Positions 42,586 to 54,054 of a stretch of 64,000 nt of DNA are shown piece after piece; within the stretch, counting starts at the first letter, position 1, and every line of letters begins with the position of its first letter. The position numbers were made by a program, and so were the translations under genes. The notes beneath the pieces are model-generated. The model saw only the letters and a program-made list of their open reading frames with translations. It did not search any database and had not been told where the DNA came from. This DNA comes from Thysanoteuthis rhombus (Eukaryota; Mollusca; Cephalopoda; Oegopsida; Thysanoteuthidae): the NCBI GenBank assembly GCA_963457665.1, contig OY735213.1:55134910-55198909 (forward strand), in the 5' to 3' direction.

Positions 42586-43092
42586 TTCTTTTTAAGTACA
42601 ATGCAATTGCAAAATTATTTAAATACTACCGTCATTTTTTTTTTCGGTGGTATGGATGAACTAGTTTAAAATAAAATGAGAGAGAGTGACGAAGTGAGAG
42701 AAGGGCGTATCTTGTCGGTAAAGGACATTTACGTGCCATAGTATGGAATATTGAATTGTTGCCGTGAAAGATGAATTTGTGATTACTTTCAGATCAAAAT
42801 GGGTGTTGCCGTTAACGAATTTTGTACATACCATCAACCATCCCCGCCATCGGAACAGTCGCCACCGACAACACTACCCGTTTTAAGAAGCTGAGGGCGG
42901 GCGCAAGAAAATAGTTTCGTTTCATAATGGCGGCTTAAATTTGCATACGACCAATTTACAAAACACTTGATAAGAATTTATATTACAACAGCGACAACAA
43001 CAATACTTATAATTATTAGTAGGTTACCCATGCAGTCAAAAATGGCGCCAGTATTTGAATAATTTTGCAATTGCAGTGTACTTTTAAAGATA
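42586..43092. mobile_element. Singleton inverted-repeat (fold-back) element
   Basis: The left arm has TTTTTAAGTACAATGCAATT, GCAAAATTATTTAAATACTA. The right arm has CAGTATTTGAATAATTTTGC, AATTGCAGTGTACTTTTAAA, its reverse complement over about 50 bp with few mismatches. The interior of about 400 bp is less AT-rich than its surroundings. It carries a 31-codon open frame from 42799 that is too short to call. No second copy was seen in the window. Confidence 0.7.
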
Positions 43093-43267
43093 TCAAAAGC
43101 GTGAATTCGCTCTGTATTTTTTGTTTATGTTCAGCCATTAACGAAGCACATTTTCAAATGAATGAATGAATGAATGAATAATGGAGACGACTCTATAATT
43201 AACATTTAATACTGATCTCCCTAGACTCATTTTACGAACCAATAACCAATAACGTGGCATTTTATAT

Positions 43268-43309
43268 TGAATAATAATAATAATAATAATAATTATTATT
43301 ATTATTATA

Positions 43310-43355
<46 letters not shown>
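43268..43355. repeat. (AAT)n(TTA)n palindromic microsatellite
   Basis: AAT units switch to ATT units, forming an AT-only palindrome. Confidence 0.95.
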
Positions 43356-43358
<3 letters not shown>

Positions 43359-43845
43359 CTTGACTCGCTGTTTAATACAATCATTTACCAAGTCTTTGGA
43401 AGTTATTGAACATTTTCTTCTCTTACTGCTTCTCCCCTCTCTCTCTTCTTTTTTCTTTCTTTAATCTGATTCGTTTGCCTTCCAATCTCTGGATGCAGAT
43501 ACTTACATATAAACAAATGCAAAATTCAAGAAAAGAAAAATATAGAGAGAGTGTTTCACACATGGACATGTAATTTTGGTATCATGTTTAGGCATGGACG
43601 ATAGAATTTGGAAAAGTTGGTGAGCAGTGCTGATAAGCACGATCTTTTGCATCCCGGGTAAAGATGGATTTCCTGGACTTTTTCAATGGTGCACATTAGT
43701 ATTTTCCTTAATCATTCCTAGCTCTCCTCTCCTTACACTACTGGGATGGTGATTATGTTTAATACCACATTTTTGCAATTTCTATTTCCAGATCCTTCGA
43801 AAGTTTTTCAAATTCTTTAGCTGAGATGTTTCTATCAGACAGGAT
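43356..43845. other. No recognised feature
   Basis: C/T-rich patch at 43425-43465; otherwise nothing recognised. Confidence 0.45.
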
Positions 43846-43916
43846 TATTGTTATTATCATTATTATTATCATTACTATTATTATTATTATTATCATTATT
43901 ATTATTATTATTATTA
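43846..43916 (-). repeat. (ATT)n array, tail of a minus-strand LINE fragment
   Basis: ATT/ATC trinucleotides directly adjoining the 3' end of the minus-strand R4/Dong-like fragment. Confidence 0.9.
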
Positions 43917-44262
43917 GCAATCTCACACCAGTTGCCTAGTGGTTGCAGCTGGAGTTTGAGTGACAGCAAGTCTCCTCAAGTCTCCAGCCCTCCTCTCCAC
44001 GTTCTCATAGATCACACCAATACTGTGGTTAACAGTTTCATACCAATTGCCCGTTGGTCATTGCTGAACGCTGAATGACAGTAAGTCTCTTCAAGTCTTC
44101 AGCCCTCATCCCTTCTCTCCCTTGCCTATCACGCCAGTGCTGTGGTTCATATCTCTGCTTCCATTTTCCTTCTTCTGTTAGGCCACAGCTAAAATTAAGT
44201 GTCGCAGTCCTTAGCACTTTCCTCGGTATCAGTGCAGTTCCTAGCAGTGCTGTGGTCTGTAC
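43917..44262 (-). mobile_element. R4/Dong-like LINE 3' fragment in a TAA array
   Basis: The minus strand opens with IETVQTTALLGTALIPRKVL, the conserved protein ending, and continues into the same 3' non-coding block as 5521-5855. That block is duplicated here too: CTCAAGTCTCCAGCCCTCCT and TTCAAGTCTTCAGCCCTCAT, about 117 bp apart. (ATT)n arrays bound it on both sides (43846-43916 and 44268-44330). Confidence 0.75.
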
Positions 44263-44267
44263 AGTCT

Positions 44268-44270
44268 CAA

Positions 44271-44329
<59 letters not shown>

Positions 44330-44330
44330 G
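44268..44330. repeat. (ATT)n array
   Basis: About twenty ATT units between two minus-strand LINE fragments. Confidence 0.95.
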
Positions 44331-44369
44331 CAGTTGTTGTTGTTGTTCTTGTTGTAGTAGTCATTGAGT

Positions 44370-44600
44370 TTACAAACTAGTATTCATGGGTGGATCAAGG
44401 GAAGACATGCTGATTTTAGCAATACCATCATCTGGATGGTCTCAATTCTCTATTGGATTTTGAATTGTTCGAGTGTCTTCAGGACTGATCAAAGTGTCCC
44501 AATGACGATGGGCACAACTGATATCTTCATTTTCCACAATTCTTCCTGTTCTCTGGCAAAGTCTATATCTTATTATAGCATAATACTTATTTTCTAAAGC
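44370..44600 (-). mobile_element. R4/Dong-like LINE C-terminal fragment
   Basis: The minus strand reads VPIVIGTL, stop, SVLKTLEQFKIQ, then RIETIQMMVLLKSACLP. This fits the PIVIGALG-V-K-LE...LLGTA ending of the family. Its tail meets the TAC/AAC/AAT trinucleotide region at 44268-44365. Confidence 0.6.
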
Positions 44601-44636
44601 TAGTCTAAGTAATATGTTTTAAAAATAGATTTCAAG

Positions 44637-44885
44637 TTTGTCTGGCTGGCTGGCTGGTTATGTAAGGAAGTATCACCCACACAGGCCACTACAATGGAGC
44701 TAGAGGCTGAAATTTGAATATTTATTCCTTATCATGTCTAAAAAAGTTGTTTTTTTTAATTAACTGTCCAACAAAAGGCAAGAAAAGTAACTTATTCATG
44801 ATCGCCTCTTTTCTCAATTTTCAAATTGATCATCCCCAACATAACATGCAGCCAAAAGACCCATTTCTATTGAGTAACAAAACAT
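44637..44885 (+). mobile_element. Family A MITE, left end missing
   Basis: CTGGCTGGCTGGCTGG, TACAATGGAGCTAGAGGCTG, TATTCCTTATCATGTCTA, GTAACTTATTCATGATCGCC, CAAATTGATCATCCCCAACA and CATTTCTATTGAGTAACA are in family order. It carries a longer CTGG run than most copies. Confidence 0.7.
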
Positions 44886-45229
44886 TATTTGTTATTTTCT
44901 TTGTTTACAATGGTTGGATCTTATCTCTTGACCTAGATTATGTGATCTGTTTGGGTTTAAAATTGCATAAAATCTTTTTTTTTTCTTTTCTCAAGGACAG
45001 ATTCTAGTTAGTGCATAATCCGTCAGCTTTCACGGTCAACACCCAGTCATTTGCACAATTTCTTCTAGATCACCACACCTACCCAGTGATGTGCATTTGT
45101 TTTGTTTTTCAATCCGATTGAACTAATTGTCTGCAGCCACTTATTTTATGTTTGGAATTCTCATCTATGAATCCAACTAGGTACAAATTATTATTTTGCT
45201 GTATCCTTTGCGCAACCATATCCATTTTA
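44886..45229. other. No recognised feature
   Basis: Nothing recognised. Confidence 0.4.
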
Positions 45230-45600
45230 TCTCGTCTGGAATTCCTTCCTTTTTTTTATCTTCTTCAGTTATGTCCAACAACAGCAACAGGAAGGAAGAT
45301 CGACATCATTAAAATAATTTTTTTTTTTACCCGCAGCTAATGAATTCATAATAGAATGTCCAAGGTCCGCATTCATGTATTTCTAAAAAGCTAAGGATGA
45401 CTGCAAAAACGCCAAAAGTGTCCGTTTACAATTTTCCACGCTGGAATATTTTACAAGTATGAAAATCAATTGATTGAAAGAAAGACTACGTGCTTATCTT
45501 TTTGTTCTCCTCTAACTCTTCCTCTTTATGCTACTATTATTACCACGAATGGTGGACGCATCGTTGAACTTGTGGTTTTTGCTGTGAAAGATGAATAGGT
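45230..45600 (+). repeat. Interspersed repeat family C, copy 3
   Basis: CAGTTATGTCCAACAACAGC, AGGAAGGAAGATCGACATCA, TAATGAATTCATAATAGAAT, GTCCAAGGTCCGCATTCATG, TATGAAAATCAATTGATTG and GGTGGACGCATCGTTGAACT follow the order seen at 17430-17985. Confidence 0.6.
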
Positions 45601-45619
45601 TCTTCCTATTTTTGTTTCC

Positions 45620-45715
45620 CCCTTGTGTGTGTGGGTTGTTTTTTGTTTTTTTTTTCGTTTGTTTTTTTTTTTTGTTTGTTTTGTTTTGTTTTTTTTTTTG
45701 TCTGTTTGCTCCCTC
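45620..45715. repeat. T/G-rich low-complexity stretch
   Basis: Irregular TTTTG runs. Frames here give FF/KK artefacts. Confidence 0.85.
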
Positions 45716-46339
45716 CCGTCAATTTTACGGTAACTTTTGATTGTCATCATCAATCATTCAATACTCCATCTTGTGTAATCCTTAAATCAATTGAAAGAAG
45801 TGTTGTCACAATTATCAGTGCTTGCAAACCATCCTCCCCTACTCCCTCCTTTTCACAGTTTATCATGCCTCGTCTGAAAAGCTTTATGCACTGTGTTATC
45901 TGTTTTCTCGATCCGATTTTCTCAATTCTTCACTTGTCCAGTTTAGGAAGGGCCTCGAATATCTCACGATGGATACTGCTCATATGCCTATGCTTTTGAT
46001 AAGGTTTCTACTATAGAGTCTGGTCTCCAAAATCTACTTTTTGCTCATTTCCAAAATGGCAGTTGTGATAAGTACATTATTACTTTTTATTTATCATTTG
46101 CATATAGGTAGGTATCCGGTGGACACTCACTCCAACATCAGCTGGTAAACTTGCTCACTTTGATACAGGCATACGCTAATATCCAGCCGATTGTCAGTAG
46201 ATTTCAGAAATTTTTAAGTTCCCCTCGTATGGTCAGATTTGTCTCAATTATTTTCTGATTTCTAATTCTTTCAATATCTTCGCAAGCTTTTCTTTCAAAC
46301 TGTTCCTACTAATCCTATCATTATTATTAATATTGTTAT
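45716..46339. other. No recognised feature
   Basis: No feature recognised. The frame at 45625-45999 begins in low-complexity sequence and shows no domain. Confidence 0.45.
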
Positions 46340-46880
46340 TATCATCGTCATGAACATCATAATTTGCAGTTTCACGCCAGTTGCCTGCTAGTTGTTGCTG
46401 AGAGCTAAGTGACAGTAAGTACCATCAGGTCTCCAGCCTTCCTCTCATTGTCTTCACATATTACAGCAGCTGTTTCGGCCATGCTTTTTTTCATACTAGG
46501 TGTTAGACCATTGCTGGTAACTGGCCGAAGATCTCATATTTCCTAGTACTCACCCCAGTAATTGTGCAGACCTCAGTAGTGCTGCGGTATGCATAGTCAC
46601 AGTCCTCCCTCTTATACCCAGCTCCTCCAATCTCGTTTTCAACGTCTTTGGCACAGAATTTTCACATCTGATGATCATCGTTAGTGATCAAATGACAACA
46701 AGTCTCCTGCTATTCTAGTATTCGTATCGATTTTAATGATATTTTTTTCGAACAAGTTCCAATTCTTCCATGGCCTTGGATCTCCCAATCTTTTTTGCAG
46801 AGGTCTGCGAGACTGTTCCAAGCACTACAATGATGATAGGCACACTTATCAGCTTCATACGTAACTAATTCCAATAAGAT
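46340..46880 (-). mobile_element. R4/Dong-like LINE 3' end with TAA-type tail
   Basis: The minus strand gives VPIIIVVLGTVS, then, after an insertion or rearrangement, VPKTLKTRLEELGIRGRTVT and MHTAALLRSAQLL. This is the PVIVGALGTVPK...LLGSAQILR ending. It is followed by the same 3' block as 5521 and 43917 and a TAA/TGATGA-type tail at 46315-46350. It is disrupted by stops. Confidence 0.65.
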
Positions 46881-47555
46881 CCACCTATTAATGCATCTGC
46901 TCTTCTTTTATTTCGATTTCAACCAGTGATCTTCTAGAAAAGCTACATCCAACTCGTAAATATTTTTGCTCTAGTTTGACTGCCAAAAGCTTTAAAAAGC
47001 GCTAAGTATTTTTAGATAGCAGAAAAGGTGCCAAAATGGCAAAAATACACCGAAAAGATGCAAAAAATGTTTGTATTTGAAAAAAAAAAACACGCAAAAA
47101 TATGACCAAAATGTTTGAACACGCCCACGCTAATTTAGTGCCTTTTTGAACTGCCAAAGCAAGAAACGCACTGAATATAGTGCTAAATTAGAAACACTGG
47201 ATACATCCATGGACAGATTTTCATCTCTTTCCTTACGATAACGTGATCTTGTCTCTTAGTTTGAATCTCATTGGATTTCCCAAAGTATTTTACTTTTTCT
47301 GTTCTCTGGTGCTGTTTTTATTCGTATCATTTGTGTGACTGATAAAATCTGAGACGATTGCACAATTTTCAGTGGGTCATAGTTCCTACCCTATCATGGT
47401 TAATTCAATTCTCCTTCTGACTTAGTTTGCTACGTTCACTTATTACTTGATTTACCGTTTCATTTTTAACTCTGTACTGTACTTTTTGGTCTTGATCAAG
47501 ATTATCATTGTTATCACCAGTTTACCCTTTGCCGTCTAAAATGACGGCATACATT
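46881..47555. other. No recognised feature
   Basis: AT-rich with repeated GCAAAAA/CCAAAA phrases near 47020-47110. Confidence 0.4.
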
Positions 47556-47559
47556 AAAT

Positions 47560-47760
47560 AAATGGATACACATTGCATTTCATACACGAGGATAATTGAG
47601 ATTTGCATTGCAGCGAGCTTGGAGAATAGCCTTCTGTATACATTGCATTTTATAGACGTGGATAATTGAGATTTGCATAGCAGGGGAACTTGGAGAATAA
47701 TCTTCTGCATACATTGCATTTTATAAAATGGATAATTGAGATCTGTCCTGCAATTCCCCC
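47560..47760. repeat. Tandem repeat, about 70 bp unit, three copies
   Basis: ACATTGCATTT marks unit starts at 47571, 47640 and 47711. Each continues with GATAATTGAGATTTGCAT-like text and GGAGAATANNCTTCTG. The last unit is truncated. Confidence 0.85.
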
Positions 47761-48187
47761 AAATTCAACTTTTGCAGTTTTGTTTGTTTTGTTTGTTTTT
47801 TTTTGTTTTTCGCATGGTTCCATGTGCAACTGTAAATATGGACACGCCCTTGATCCTATCCTCAACAATAGTGTGTCACAACTTTCTCCCAAGTGTGCTG
47901 CGTAAACTTTTCAAAATACGCGAATAAATATTTCGAGCCTCGAACAAATTCAAAATGTGTATTATGTCCGTCCCGCTTCCGTCACAGAGTTGCCAATCCA
48001 GTGGCTTTTACATAAGACTCATTGAGTTATTAACCTCCTTAGCGACAGCTAAAAAGAACAAGTGGTGATGAGTACTTATATCTGTTTGATGATATGAAAA
48101 TTTCGTTCATTGACTACTGAAATGTTTTGGTCTAATTCATTTCATTTTCACATTACGCCGACTTACTCATTATTTTCAAAGGAGTTG
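47761..48187. other. No recognised feature
   Basis: T/G-rich run near 47776-47810; nothing else recognised. Confidence 0.45.
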
Positions 48188-48240
<53 letters not shown>

Positions 48241-48326
48241 CCACACCCTAATTATGGCCTAATATAAGCCAATATATGTTTATATCTTAAGTCAAATATA
48301 TTTCTTAATGTGTCCTCATACAATAC

Positions 48327-48418
<92 letters not shown>

Positions 48419-48555
48419 TGTAGGTGGATGACTGAATGGAATGTCTGGAGCACAAGAATAGGAATATTAAATTGCTTCATATATACATATATGTATATGT
48501 GTGTGTGTGCACATGGATTTTCCCTCAAAAACTCTCTCACTCTCGCTTTCGTTTT

Positions 48556-48613
<58 letters not shown>

Positions 48614-48625
48614 TCTCTCTCTTTT
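48188..48625. repeat. Cluster of (TA)n, (GT)n and (CT)n microsatellites
   Basis: TA array at 48188-48238, TA then GT array at 48328-48417, and a CT array at 48558-48622, with ordinary sequence between. All open frames crossing these are dinucleotide artefacts. Confidence 0.95.
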
Positions 48626-49517
48626 TACCTGTCCGTCTATTAGGTATGTATGTAAACGCCCCGATAGTTAAATAAACCACATCGACAATATACTCTAGAA
48701 TCTCACCTAAGAAAGACGTCGGCCAGGTGACCAACCAAATTTTACCAACCAAAATATTTTATTTTGAAGAGGGTGCCGCAGAGAATAAGCCCCGAAAAAA
48801 CTACATTCAGTACTTTTCACTGTTGTTTCTTTTGTATGATCGGTCGGGGAGCAACGAATCTGCCAGGTAAGTGAGCTTCTGTTCAATCATAGATTTCGTC
48901 TGTTTTTACGATACAACAACAGCCTAAATTTTTTTTTAAAATGAAACGATTTTAAATGATGGAATTTCGCTTCTTTGTGCTAGCGAGAGCGCAAATAATC
49001 TTTTGTTTGATGTATATAGACAGGCGTAGTTACATAGCTAGCTATATACATATATAATTTAGACGGATACCTATGCGTGAGTGTATCTATCTGAGCGTGT
49101 ATGTGTATGAGTTTCTGAGTAAATGTTCTTTTGAATATTGTAAAATACCAAGTAAATAATTTACTCATACGGATGCTATGCATAAGATATCATAAAACAT
49201 TTACAGCCATCTTCTCACAACCTATACATAAAGTCTCGAAAGCTTTAGAGCTTTGAATAAAAAAATACACTTCATAATTTATGTCATTCTTGTCAATTAT
49301 TTCCAAACATCTGTTAATGCAATTTCTTTAAGGTTTTCAGTTGGTTTTGTGTCTAAAATGGAATTAGATATCTTGGTACTATTTATGAATTTTTCTTTTT
49401 TGGGTCCTCAATTGTTTACCATGTAACTATTTCGGGGATTCGAAAACAAAACAGTTTTATTAACATGGCTCCCCAGAATTTCTGATCAAACACCATCTCC
49501 CCTCAAGCTATGATTTA
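48626..49517. other. No recognised feature
   Basis: No feature recognised. Confidence 0.45.
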
Positions 49518-49537
49518 TCTATCTATCCATCTATCTA

Positions 49538-49594
<57 letters not shown>
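49518..49594. repeat. (ATCT)n(TA)n microsatellite
   Basis: ATCT/CTAT tetranucleotides grade into a TA array. Confidence 0.95.
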
Positions 49595-49597
<3 letters not shown>

Positions 49598-49789
49598 TTA
49601 GTTATCTATTTGCCATTGACAGCAAAGACTGGCATTCGAATCGAGATAAAAAGCCAGAAATTTCGAATGCTGATTTTCAAGGTGGGCTGTGTCGTTCCAG
49701 TTGGAATATTAGCATAACACACTTATCATCGCCCCTATTTTTCTTTGTACATGACTCAGCAAATCCAACGTAAATATACATCACATCTG

Positions 49790-49980
49790 GGCCAGTGCAG
49801 AGGTTTCAGTCGCCCCAGGCAACACTTAAAATTTGTGCAAGGGTTTTATGCACGCCAGACGAATCTTAAATTTGTTTGATTATCTTTCAAAATGTTCTCC
49901 TGAAATGCCAGCACTGCGCCTCTCTTAGATTTGCGCCCGAGGCGTCTGCCTATAGGCCTTATGATGGCTCTAGATCAGCA
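49790..49980 (+). repeat. Interspersed repeat family H, copy 2
   Basis: GGGCCAGTGCAGAGGTTTCA, CGCCCCAGGCAACACTTAAA, GCGCCCGAGGCGTCTGCCTA match the minus strand of 21411-21615 in order. Confidence 0.45.
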
Positions 49981-51132
49981 TTTATATGCCAAAATATCAA
50001 TTCATGTATGATAGTTTATCTGCTTTTGTTTTAATTCTAATATGGTTATCCAGTTAATGATAGACGAAAAAAAAGATCCCCCTGCCCCTGTCTATATCCC
50101 TTGATTGACTTTCTCCCTTGCATTTGACGGCTAGGCTCCGGTGTCAGTATACGCGAAATCAAAACGGCTGCACTATTTATCCCTGCCACTCCCTGCTCTT
50201 CTATCGCATTCCCTGCCACACGTTGATTAGGTATATAAGATACAACAGCTACCCCCATAATTTCCTGCCACGCTTCAATGATATGAATATGCACTGATCA
50301 TTATGTATGATATTGTCGGACTATTATCTCCGTCTATGAGTTCATTTATCCACAACTTTCAAGCCGTTTACCCTCCGGACTTCGTTGGGTATTATTAGTT
50401 ATTGAATGTGGAAAGCACACGGTCGGAACATTGTGAGTAAATAAGCACATAAGCGAGTAAAATAGTCCGACCATGTCATACTTAATGATTATTACACCCG
50501 AGGGTGGACATCGAGAGGACATTCTTTAATTCTGGTAACAATAAAATTATCGACTTCAAAACTATTGTGTGGGAAAATTAAATTCCCCAGAGGAGAAGTA
50601 GAAAAATAAGATGAAAAACGATGAATTAAAAATATTTTGAATCAAAACGCTTCTTTAGCGAGTGGCAGGTGTAGATTCCATGAACATCTATGATTCTGGT
50701 TTACAAATGGCTTTTGTTCAGTGGTATATGCTTTATTAGAAATTCATTGATATTCTTACCAAATTATTTTCCTTAATAAAAACCTTTGAATTCTATGTTG
50801 ATGTTTTTCTTTATATAGACAAACTACCGCATGTCTCATATTAATGAGTCATTAATGTTCAAACTACATGGGGCGTTGACATGTAGCTAGGTGTCATGGG
50901 ATAGGCGCTGGACTCAAAAAAAGGTTGAGAAACTCAGTATTGAACAAATAATGGACACAATAAGCCCAGTGAATAATTCAGTTTATATGTCGATTCGTGC
51001 GTTACATCATAAACCTCAAACGCCACAACGTTGAATTTTGAAATGCAAAAGTGAAAAATGATTAAAATCCAAAGGCTTTGTCGTTCAATTTGAATATATA
51101 CGACTTGTGGAGTATATTTCACCAACACACAC
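49981..51132. other. No gene; possible hAT end at 50922
   Basis: AAAAAAAGGTTGAGAAACTC at 50918 resembles the right end of a hAT element, but no left partner was found. The minus-strand frame at 50046-50294 shows no known motif. Confidence 0.4.

Positions 51133-51207
<75 letters not shown>
51133..51207. repeat. (TA)n microsatellite
   Basis: About 74 bases of TA dinucleotide. Confidence 0.97.
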
Positions 51208-51208
<1 letters not shown>

Positions 51209-51369
51209 TTCTCTTCGTAAAACGTAGGACACAGATATTCAATGATAAAAAGGGACAGTGATAGCGAAGATAGAGGGTTAAATGCAAGCCAAAAAAGACA
51301 CTTTGGTTTATGATGAGACTCTGATAATTTGTAACGATACCCATTTTGCTAGTTTTAAAAAGAAAGGTC

Positions 51370-51750
51370 TACAACCAATACATCCTCCCGATAGTCACCT
51401 ATGGAGCTGGAACATGGAACCTAAACATAAGTTTGACTCTCCCATGGAAAGATTACAAAACAGCACAGTATAATACAGAAAAAACAGGGGTCAAGATATC
51501 ATAGAATCCATTAGAAAACTCAAATGGCAATGGACTGGTCATGTTGCGATTAGCATAACAAATTACAACGTGCATCCCCTGAAATCATATGTGAAACTGA
51601 GACTGGGAAAATATAAGATGGCGTGACCAGATAGACAAGTTCAGAAACTATTGCCTCGATGAGGCCCATGTTAGAGCGGTCAGGCGAATCAAGGGGAAAA
51701 TCTGTCCAACAACGGACGCTAAAAAGCTGATTATGATGATGATGTCAGAG
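51370..51750 (+). pseudogene. RTE-like LINE C-terminal fragment
   Basis: PIVTYGAGTWNLN is followed by LPWKDYKTAQYNTEKTGVK, a decayed GHVA region, then WRDQIDKFRNYCLDEAHVRA, VRRIKGKICPTTDAKKL and an ATGATGATG tail. Here the piece extends further 5' than 29404, into the YG-W region. Multiple stops and frameshifts are present. Confidence 0.75.
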
Positions 51751-51944
51751 CTTACAATGGATATGCATGACCCTTTGAATTATATTCTATTTTCTTGTCA
51801 TTGATCAAATATACATGTACTATTGCATGATAATTATGTATATCGACGCTTTTAACTGAAATATGACATTTCATAACTGCCGATGCCTGCAAATTTACGT
51901 ATGAGTAGGATTTTTTAGGTAGATATTTTTCTCATCACGATCAT

Positions 51945-51948
<4 letters not shown>

Positions 51949-52001
<53 letters not shown>
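51949..52001. repeat. (TA)n microsatellite
   Basis: About 52 bases of TA dinucleotide. Confidence 0.97.
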
Positions 52002-52003
<2 letters not shown>

Positions 52004-54054
52004 TACACGAACAAGTGTGTGTTTCTGCCCTGTTTGGGCTTCTTCAGACAAAAGAGATCAATTGTGTGAAAAAGCCCAAAGAGGACAAAAACATAAACGT
52101 GTTTGTATAGTGAACCCTCTACTTCATGATATTTTAATCTCTGTTCTAACTCAACTCAATGTTTAACGTTGAATGCATCGATCACTTCATGAAATTAACC
52201 CATCACACATCAGATATTGAATTATATTGCATTCCTGATTACATAGATATATGTGTGTGCGTGTGTTGGTGAAAGTGACTATTGGAAGGGGAAAAGAAAA
52301 CACACACACACACATATTGCGTTATATTGTATATAATTTTGTATATCAATAATGTACTGTTATTCCCTAAATACCATTATACTAATATCAATCGAGATAA
52401 TAAACAGTTTGACTTTTTGTTTGTTCTTTGTTTTACACTCTTTAACTCTCGGTAGATCACACATCTACAACAACTATGATCTTACGTTGGGGAGCCTGGA
52501 ATGTAAAAACGGTCACTGCGAAATACGTGTGCTTAATTTTAGTTTTTAGTGTGGGAATATAGCTAAGATTTAAGAGCAGAAAATGGCTGGATCCGCTCCA
52601 AAATTTAACCACTTCTCTTTTACCCCATTGCCCAACATTCCACAAAATTTCACTGAAATTGATTCAGAACTTTTGGAGATATTTTATTGATAAACGGAAT
52701 AACACGGATGAATACACATATCTCTTCTAACTTTGTTGGTAGAGATTTAAGAGAAAAGGGCAAAACCAGCAAAAAAGTTTCAAAACAGTGACGTTGTATA
52801 TACAATTTTTGGCAATATTGGGCAACGTTCGTTTCTCTTATAAAAGTATTCCCTTCTAATTGAGTTTTTGAGGTAATCCCCGTTAAAATAAACAATAATT
52901 ACATCAAAAATTGAAAGAAAATGTAATTTATTGAAAAAGTCATGAATACATACATTAAGTATAAACACTGTATAGTCTGCTTTCTTCATCTTTTTTTTCT
53001 AACTTTTTCTTCTTGTACTTCATTTTTTTTTATCTCGATGATTGATTTAAAAAAAAAGATTAGCATGACGTAGTGTGACGTGAAAAAATATTCCTCTTTC
53101 TTTGCCCGTTACCAACGCGTTCTCTTTTTTATCATACCCTTTTTATTGAGATTTCAGCTTTCTTTCTTTATTAAGAATGCTGTCTGTCTGCATCTCTTTA
53201 ACCACCTTCTCTTCGTGTAACTTTATCCCTAATGAACCCCATTTAAATGTGATCTTAACATGATATTTTTTTTTCCCCTTTCGTAGAACTGCCGACTTAC
53301 GTCGCAGTAACAATTTTTTTTTCCCGGAGTTAAGAAGCACGAAAGACGTACCGGATTTGGTCAAAACTATTTGGGGTATCATAGCTCGGCTTCTTCACAT
53401 CATCACAATTATGTGCCGGTTATCGTTTTTACTTATTTATTAATGTTCTATTGTCTAGCAAAACATATTCAGAAAATCTTCATCCATTCCTGAGATGCTC
53501 TGAAAATGAGTTAATCTTTGCTTATACGGATGTATGATAACATTATGCCGAGCCTAACGATGAATTTTACCCTTGTACTCTAAATATGTGGTAATATTTG
53601 TTTATACGGATGTAAAATAATTTTGTCTGTGTGCTGCATCAAGACACTGTATTTTATATCCGTTAAAGCAAGCGTTACCAAAAATGATATGCTTAAAAAA
53701 AATCACTATATTTCCCCAAATACTGGAAAATGACAAATCTTTAAAAAATGTGCAATCGACTGGTGAAAAATGCCGCATTTTTATCTTCATTGGTGTCTGA
53801 GTTATTAAGCTCCCAAAATCTGGACAAACAGACCGAAAAAAACGAATCTTCAAAACTCGTCTTATCGAAAGGTGAAAGCTGCATGCTTCTATCTTTGATA
53901 ATTTCCTAGCTATGTGACAGTTCATTGACCAATACATTCGCTAAAAGCGAAAAAAATTGAAAAAATAAGTATTTGTTGTATAAAAGGCATTAGACTATCG
54001 ACTTATTGGTGTGCCTTTGTAAATATATGATTGGTATTAGACGATTCTTTATTT
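52002..54054. other. No gene recognised
   Basis: AT-rich with T homopolymers at 52990-53040 and 53266-53325. GCTTATACGGATGTATGATA at 53520 recurs as GTTTATACGGATGTAAAATA at 53600. The minus-strand frame 53602-53937 contains repeated phrases and no domain. Confidence 0.45.

Noticed and set aside
42799-42894. Short 31-codon frame with proline- and serine-rich text as a host exon
   Set aside because: It lies inside an inverted-repeat element, is too short, and has no recognisable splice context or homology by eye.
53602-53937. 111-codon minus-strand frame as a gene
   Set aside because: No motif recognised. The underlying DNA has repeated phrases (GGTGAAAAATGCCGC and GGTGAAAGCTGCATG) that suggest an old repeat.
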